A stretch of 64,000 bases of DNA, taken from positions 10,952 through 74,951 of the forward strand of contig SAXG01000064.1 of assembly GCA_012932865.1 (NCBI GenBank), written 5' to 3'. The translations under genes were made by a program, and so were the position numbers. This document shows, in pieces, positions 58,214 through 64,000 of the stretch. Source of the stretch: Amylostereum areolatum (lineage: Eukaryota > Basidiomycota > Agaricomycetes > Russulales > Stereaceae). The notes beneath the pieces are model-generated. The model was not told where the DNA came from and did no database searches. It saw only the letters and a list, made by a program, of their open reading frames with translations. How positions within the stretch are numbered: the first letter of the stretch is position 1; the number at the start of each line of letters is the position of its first letter.

Positions 58214-60292
58214 ATGAAAACTCTCCATCTGCACCGGTCTCTCGCCAACGCTCGAATTCAAACGCGCTGCTTGCATTCGACCTCCGCAGGCCCTGTCCTT
58301 CGCATCCCCAAGGCCGACGTCTACCAATTCGGAGGACCCCAACGGCGCACGTCGCGTCATTTCGGACCTGGAGTGGACGGTACAGGAAGGAGAAAGCTGG
58401 GCCGTAGGTCGGGTCCGGTTCAGGTGAAAAATCCGCGCTGCTCGAGGTCAGTTGGCACCGGCCCTGCGCCTCCCCTCCCTCCTGCCGTCCTATATCTCGA
58501 TAACGCTCCTCAACAAAAAAGCGATACACGCATTTGTATCGAAACTTCGACGCGCTGCGATGCTGTTCCCCACCTGGAGACTGAAACTCGATCGCATTAC
58601 AGACGCTGCTGGGGCACACCCGTCTCTCACCTTCACCTCCCGGCGGCCTCTTCCCCTTCCTCTCATCCTCACACCGGCCCGTCAACGAGCACGTAACCCT
58701 CGTCTCCTTCGCCCACCGTCCTCGCGGGTCCGGAGGTGCGTTCTACGACTACACCGCGCGCTACGGCGCGGTGCGCGACGAAGACCGGGTCCACCCTCCG
58801 CCAGAGCATGTTCCCCGAAGAATCCGGCCTGGTCGAGAATCCCATGGCCCCGTTCGTTGTGGGCGGCGACGCCCCGGAGAAGATCGCCCAGGACGAGCGC
58901 GCTCGCGCGGAGCGAAAGGCGCTTTTCGAGGAGTGGGTCGCGAAGCTCGATCTGGCGACGTTGCTCGACCTCCCCCGCGTCGCGCTCAGCAACGGCCAGA
59001 CCCGTCGCGCGAGGATTGTCAAGGCGCTGCTTGATCGTCCGGAAATTCCTCCTGCTGGACGAGCCCCTGAGTACGCCACCCCCTCCCCCCTCCTGCTCCT
59101 CATTTCTGCTTTGCTGACGGGTTGCGCGATTAGCCGGCCTCGACGCGCATATGCGTCCTGCACTCCTCGATCTTCTGCACGCGCTGCACGCGGCACGAAG
59201 TCCGCGCGTCATCATGGGCCTGCGGCTGCAAGATCCCATCCCAGACTGGGTATCACACGTCGCCCTCGTTCAGCGCGGACGAGTGCGCGCCGGGCCAAAG
59301 CAAGACGTCCTCGCAGGGCAAGGGGACCGCGCGAAGGAGACCGCGCATCCCGTCCTCCAGTCTCTGCACCCCGCCGAAACTGCAAGGGAGGCCCTGGTCG
59401 AGATGCGCGACCTGAACGTGAAGTATCACAGCCCGTCACGTACGCGGCCCACCCGTCTGTCTCTGCCTGACCTCGCTGACCCTTCCTTCCTTAGGTGCTC
59501 AAAGACATCAAGCTGGACCATTCACAGGCCGGCGAGCGCTGGCACCTCCAAGGCGCAAACGGTCACTACCTCTCTTCCTATCCAACGCACACGATCACTG
59601 ACGCGCAGGACACTACAGGCTCCGGAAAGACGACCCTCCTCTCCGTCCTCACCGGCGACCACCCCCAATCCTACACCCAACGCGCGCCCTCCGCTCTGAA
59701 CCTGTTCGGCCTTCCCCGCCGACGCCACGCCACGCCCGTCCTCCGGGCCCGCATCGGCGTCGTGTCTCCCGAGCTCTACAATGCCTGGCCCCGCGCGCGC
59801 GCCATGAGCGTCTGGGAGGCCGTCGGCACAGGTTTCGACGGCGGATTCGTACCCATGGGCGTGCGCGGCGTCGGCATCGGCCTCAGCGGCGCTTTGACGC
59901 CCTCCGAGCAAGCCTGGCGCGAGCAGCGCGTCCGCGCGGTCCTTTCGGGCTTGGGACCGCATGCGTGGGGCGGCTCGGAATCGGGCGACGCTGTGTCCCC
60001 CGAGGCGTTCGCGGAACGGCCGTTCGCGGGCTTGTCGGCGGGCGCGCAGAGCGTGGTGCTGTTGATGCGGGCGTTGGTGGGCAGGCCGGCGGTGGTGCTG
60101 TTGGACGAGGTGTGGGCAGGGATGGACGAGGGCATGATCGAGGCCGCGCGCGCGTACTTGCGGAGTGGGGAGGGTGTCGGGGCGGATCAGGCGGTGGTGG
60201 TGATTAGTCATTGGGAGGGGGAGGTGCCGTGGACGGCGGAGGATGGGGTCAGGAGGTTTAGGTTGGAGGAGGGCGTCGGACGGCAGGTGTAG
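58214..60292 (+). CDS. double ABC ATPase of the YDR061W/ModF type, several +1 frame breaks
   Basis: The N-terminus MKTLHLHRSLANARIQTRCL, then HSTSAG, looks like a mitochondrial presequence. Domain 1: ADVYQFG, ARRVISDLEWTVQEGESWAV, a degenerate Walker A GSGSGEKSALLE, signature LSNGQTRRARIVKALL, Walker B FLLLDEPL followed by GLDAHMRP. Domain 2: VLKDIKL, Walker A GANGSGKTTLL (an intron falls within it), signature FAGLSAGAQSVVLLMRAL, Walker B AVVLLDEVWAGMD, switch His VVVISHWEGE. Two fused ABC cassettes without membrane helices match yeast YDR061W and bacterial ModF/PhrA; the role is unknown. Between 58330 and 59065 at least four single-base insertions are needed to explain the frame changes, so errors or pseudogenisation. 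The second half reads cleanly. Confidence 0.78.
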
Positions 60293-60461
60293 GGCCGTGC
60301 TCATTGCGATGGTGGATTCGGCCAGATGGTGTTTGCGGTTGAGCAGTATATATTTTATGGGATACTAATGTATGGGGTGATCTATCGAAACGACGACTGT
60401 GGTGGGTCAAGGTATAGATAGCACTGTAAATGGCGCCGCAACCGACGGCCTTTTACGGTTA

Positions 60462-62301
60462 TTACAGCGGCAGGGACTGTGCGCTCGAAGGGGGGTTGGT
60501 AAAGAACGTCGCCGCGCTCGTCGCGTTCGACGCGTTCTGCAATCCGCAAGTTGTGACGAAGTCGCCCACGATGCTGCCCCTCCTCGACACGTACTCCCCG
60601 AAAGCGGCCAAAGGGCAGGTCGATCCCGGGCCCGAGGTGCAGTCGGGAATGGGCACCGGCGCGTTGTTCGTCTATCGGACCAGATCATGAGCTCGAGGGC
60701 AGCGATCGGAAGGAGGGAGTCGGGGGAGGGAGCTAGTACTCACGCGCACGCGCACGTAATGCGCGACGTTGGAGCCCGTGCCCGCGACCGCGTTCACGAC
60801 CCCCGCGACGTGCTGCACGACTTCTCCAGCCTTCGGCGGTGCCGAGCACGCGAGCCTCTCCAGCGCGACGTACCCTCTGAACGACACCAGATAGGACGAA
60901 CGGAAGTGGCGGCGGGTGTCGGGCGTCGAAGGATTGAGGGGCGATACGGAGGACTCGTTCCACAGACCGAGGGCGGCGATGATGGGGGGGATGTTGTTGT
61001 CGTGCTGCAGGGCGTTTCGACCGGTCAGGACGCTGTGACATCGGCAGAATTCGAGGGACGGGCGTACGGTGAAACTCATGAGGAGGGGCGGGGGGCTGAA
61101 CGTCACGTTGGAAATGGTGCCCTTCGGCCCCCTTTGGAAGAGGCCGTTGACGGTTTGAACCCAGGGAAACCCCGTCGCACCCGCGAACGCATTGCCGGGC
61201 CCAGACCTATTTGCGACGTGGATCCAGTAGAAGCGTGAGGACGCAGGAACGTCACGCACCCGTAATAGTAGTTCAGATCGTGCGCGTACTCGTAATTCAA
61301 CCAATCGGTTTCTGGTAACCAGCCGGCATGCGTCAGCCTGCCGCCCATCACGCAAACGAAAAACAAAAACTCGCCTGTGAAGACCTCACAGAACCGAGTG
61401 TCCCCGTCCAGCGCCGCTTGGAATCCGCACAGATCTTGCATGACGCCCACGTCCGTCGCATCCAGCGTCAGGCCGCTCAGATACCCGTTCAGCCGCGCCG
61501 CGACCGCGCCCCTGTACGACGCCCTGTATGCCGTCGCGAGAGAGGACTTGTCTCCGGTGGAGTAGAGCGGACACGAGGAGGACGGTGTGAGCGAGTTTGC
61601 GTAGGTGTAGTTGACGGAGTCCGGGAGGGCGACGGTCGTGCCCCGGTTGGCGGACGTGTCGTTCAGGTAGTTTCCCTGAGAAAGGTATCCGCGGAGAAAA
61701 TAGGACGCGGTGTCCAGCACGCGTTGCTGCGACGCTGCCCTAAAACCACCCGTCAAAATCCGTGGGCTTGTAGGCATGGAGAAACCGCTCGATTGCTTAC
61801 CAGACCGTGAGATTGTCGCCCCCCTTGGTCAATCCGTACTTCTGTCTGAGCTGGACACCCAGCTCGAAGGCCTCGCGCGCGCCGGTGGAGGTGAGGTAGA
61901 GAGGTTCGTGGGGAATGTCGTCGACGGGAGGAACCCACGCGCCCAAGAACGCCAACGGACCGCGCGCGGTGAACGTCGCGTTCTGGATCTTCTGGAAGAG
62001 CGTCTGCCATCCCTTGAACGAGCCCGGCTCAGGGAAACGTCTACCATGACCAAATGAGAATGATGCATGCGTGCTCGCGAAAGGACAACAAGGAAACGCA
62101 CGAGCCGTGGCGCAGGATGTAGGCTGCTTGGTCGACCACGCATCCCGAGGGCGTGCTGGCGTCGATCCCGAATTGGGACGGGGCGTCGAAGTAGGGAGAA
62201 GCTGGACCGGAGTGGTGGAGCGGGTTGAACGCGGATGCGCTCGCCTGCAGCACAAGGCCAGCGGCCAGTAACGCAATCTCGCCGACGCGGAGGACAACCA
62301 T
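60462..62301 (-). CDS. secreted histidine acid phosphatase (clade 2)
   Basis: The signal peptide MVVLRVGEIALLAAGLVLQA precedes GCVVDQAAYILRHGS, spliced to RFPEPGSF: the RHGxRxP phosphohistidine site. The middle has PLYLTSTGAREAFELGVQLR, AASQQRVLDTASYFL, many N-glycosylation sequons, and ETDWLNYEYAHDLNYYYG. The proton-donor HD is in ALQHDNNIPPIIAALGL. The last exon joins after VRVR to TNNAPVPIPDCTSGPGSTCP. These are hallmarks of the branch-2 histidine phosphatases (phytases, acid phosphatases, MINPP), hydrolysing phosphate esters outside the cell. About eight introns, frame intact. Substrate (phytate or other) cannot be decided from sequence. Confidence 0.88.
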
Positions 62302-62605
62302 GGGGGCGCGTCCTTGACTGCATGCTGCCAAATGATCGAACGCGCTGTTTTATAGGGATAGGGTACGCAGGCACGGCACGCGGAACCTGCCAACTCCCTG
62401 GGCCTTCGCTCGTCCTTGTGCCTGAAGAACAATTCCGATAATGTCAAGTGCGAATCTGAGTGGGAGAACGGTGTTTCCACTTCCAACGTTATGAGCCGCC
62501 GCATCGAGTCCACATTCGTTGCATAGATGGTTCATGGTACAGCGGGACAGGTATCGTACAAGGAAGAAAACAAGCAACAGTCACACGGATACTTGACCAG
62601 GACAT

Positions 62606-63759
62606 TCAGTTGAGTGCAACACTGAAACTGTGGATCATGAGGTTGGCCGAACCAGTGAACGGCTCCGTCCCTGTCTGGATCGCTTGGACATACTGAGTTC
62701 ATAACTCCGTTAGCTCACCTAAGCAATGCAAACAAAAGAAACTACTCACCTGCGAGCTGGCGACGCCATGATTCGCGACGATGTAGTCTAAACCAAAAAA
62801 ATAGTGTCGACCGTCTAGACGTAAAGGAAACTCGACGCACCGAAAAAGTCTTTCAAGTCAGCATTGAAACTGTTGATATCGCCAGCAGCCGAGACGAAGC
62901 TGATGACCTCCCAGTTGGCGTTGGGGCCCGTCCAAACGTTCCAAGTATGGTTACCGACTTGCGCACCGGCCGTGACCTGAGAGCCAACAGGCTGGATACT
63001 GTTGGAATGGTCAGGGCGGGGAGACGCAAAACGGATGGCAGCGAATCGTACCCTCCAAGTCCCGAGAGCCAAATCATACTAGAATGAGAGAAAATCAATT
63101 ATAACTCCGATGGAAAAGGGGAAACCATCGCCGTGCATTTCATACGACGATGCTTTTGAGGCGGCAGTACCACTGGGGGCGACTCCAAGCCAAATATCGT
63201 ATCTTTGGAAGTCATCAGTTCGAGTACAAGCCAACGGTCAGAAGAAGACACCTACGAAACATCCGCACGAATACCCGAAGATTGCAGATCGTAGTCCCAG
63301 CTCCACGCTGTAGGTGCCGTTGTCAGTGCAGAAAGCTATGCAATACCCGTCAGTGCTGGTATGAACTTGTTGAGGCGGACCTTACCTGAACGCCCTTGGC
63401 GGTTGAGGATAGGACGTTGGCGTCTACAAATAAGTGGTCAGGAAAATCCCATAGGACGCAGAACAGAGACGAACAGCTTTTGACGCTGTTAGGGGCGTTG
63501 GCCCATGTCCAGTTGGTGAACCACGAGACAGCATCTCCGGAAGTGCTCACAAGTGTCGAGGACTGGCTGCCAACGCCGGCACCTAAAAGAAGGTTAGACG
63601 ATGAGCAAGGCTCCAACTGCATGGGTACGTACTTTCGCCCCAAAGGTTCTGGCAGAGCGTGAACTGTCCGGCGGGAAGGCAGTCGTACTGGCCAGTGAGA
63701 GTCTGCGCGGTCGCGGTCGCGAGAAGGCCAACGAGGATAAATGCTGCTGCTTTGAACAT
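62606..63759 (-). CDS. GH12 endoglucanase / xyloglucanase
   Basis: The signal peptide MFKAAAFILVGLLATATAQ leads to a mature domain with LTGQYDCLPAGQFTLCQNLW, GVGSQSSTLVSTSGDAVSWF, TNWTWANAPNSVKS, RVSYDIWLGVAP, the nucleophile motif SSYEIMIWLSGLGG, VGNHTWNVWTGPNANWEVIS, and near the end TGTEPFTGSANLMIHSFSVA with the acid/base Glu in GTEPF. This is family GH12, retaining endo-beta-1,4-glucanases and xyloglucanases that act on plant cell walls. The intron at 63079-63136 splits the nucleophile motif (YEI|MIWL) and uses a GC donor; a GT donor 9 nt upstream would delete Y-E-I in frame. About seven introns. No carbohydrate-binding module. Confidence 0.9.
63079..63136 (-). other. GC-AG intron inside the GH12 nucleophile motif
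   Basis: Donor AT|GCACGG, acceptor TTCTAG|T. Using it yields YEIMIWL; the alternative donor GTATGA lies 9 nt upstream. Confidence 0.75.
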
Positions 63760-64000
63760 TGCGGCTGGATAACGTAGATCTGCGAGGTGCAATGAAAGTC
63801 ATTCCTATTCGCGACTTCCTTTATAGCCTGGTCGACGATATTTCTCCGTATTTGAAATAAGAGAAGAAGGTGGGTTCCAGTGCCACGGGCATCTGTCGGC
63901 GGTGGGGGAAGCAAAGGTTGTCATGGGACATCGAGATGATGCTCGATGGCGACGTCCACCGCCATCTCCCGACAAACTCGAAGTTCCTATTCAGCGTATG
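63760..64000. other. upstream flank of the GH12 gene
   Basis: No gene recognised up to the window edge; presumably the GH12 promoter. Confidence 0.4.

Noticed and set aside
59522..60304. Minus-strand open frame of 260 codons
   Set aside because: Antisense shadow of the GC-rich ABC domain 2 exon; His/Arg/Ala-rich with no motif.

Overview
This is a nuclear segment of a filamentous basidiomycete, most likely an Agaricomycete. The genes have many short GT-AG introns of about 50-65 bp (a few GC-AG). The content is typical of mushroom-forming fungi: an F-box protein, BTB proteins, a fungal HNH_2 protein, a GH12 glucanase, a class II DAHP synthase, hAT transposons and lineage-specific kinase-like families. 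No bacterial operons, CRISPR arrays, rRNA or convincing tRNA genes were seen. The species cannot be named from the sequence alone.

Layout. 1-3741: the 5' part of an autonomous hAT transposon on the minus strand (BED finger, DDE-type core fragments). It ends in a hAT-type terminal repeat at 3741 and carries a nested 655-bp hAT-type MITE with a perfect 8-bp target duplication. 4.6-22.8 kb: four protein-kinase-like paralogues, A and B on plus, C and D on minus. They flank a core of conserved single-copy genes (penta-EF protein PEF1, SAGA subunit SPT7, APC/C activator CDH1) in a roughly mirror-image arrangement. A 1.1-kb element with 63-bp inverted repeats lies between A and B, and a truncated copy lies between C and D. 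23.5-32.5 kb: a decayed HNH gene, the ubiquitin-like HUB1, a PTRHD1-type peptidyl-tRNA hydrolase-like gene with one giant intron, a BBE-type FAD oxidoreductase, and class II DAHP synthase (entry to the shikimate pathway). 32.8-40.6 kb: an F-box protein, a small membrane protein, an ACAD10/11-like phosphotransferase and mitochondrial Hsp70 (SSC1). 41.3-52.2 kb: three tandem gene pairs, namely two paralogues with acidic tails, two secreted paralogues (one with a CBM19-like tail), and two genes that each appear to encode two BTB domains. 52.5-63.8 kb: a large acidic unknown protein, vacuolar membrane protease PFF1, a mitochondrial-looking double ABC ATPase of the YDR061W/ModF type, a secreted histidine acid phosphatase, and a GH12 endoglucanase.

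The housekeeping genes are not functionally linked beyond neighbourhood; several share divergent promoters (SPT7/CDH1, DAHP synthase/F-box, PFF1/ABC protein). The accessory interest lies in the kinase-like family with its repeat elements, the tandem paralogue pairs, a MITE sitting in SPT7 coding sequence, the repeated use of GC-AG introns, and single-base frame breaks in several conserved genes (HUB1, CDH1, PFF1, ABC protein). The frame breaks may be consensus indel errors, so pseudogene calls are made cautiously. All assignments are from reading translations and motifs; no database search was possible.
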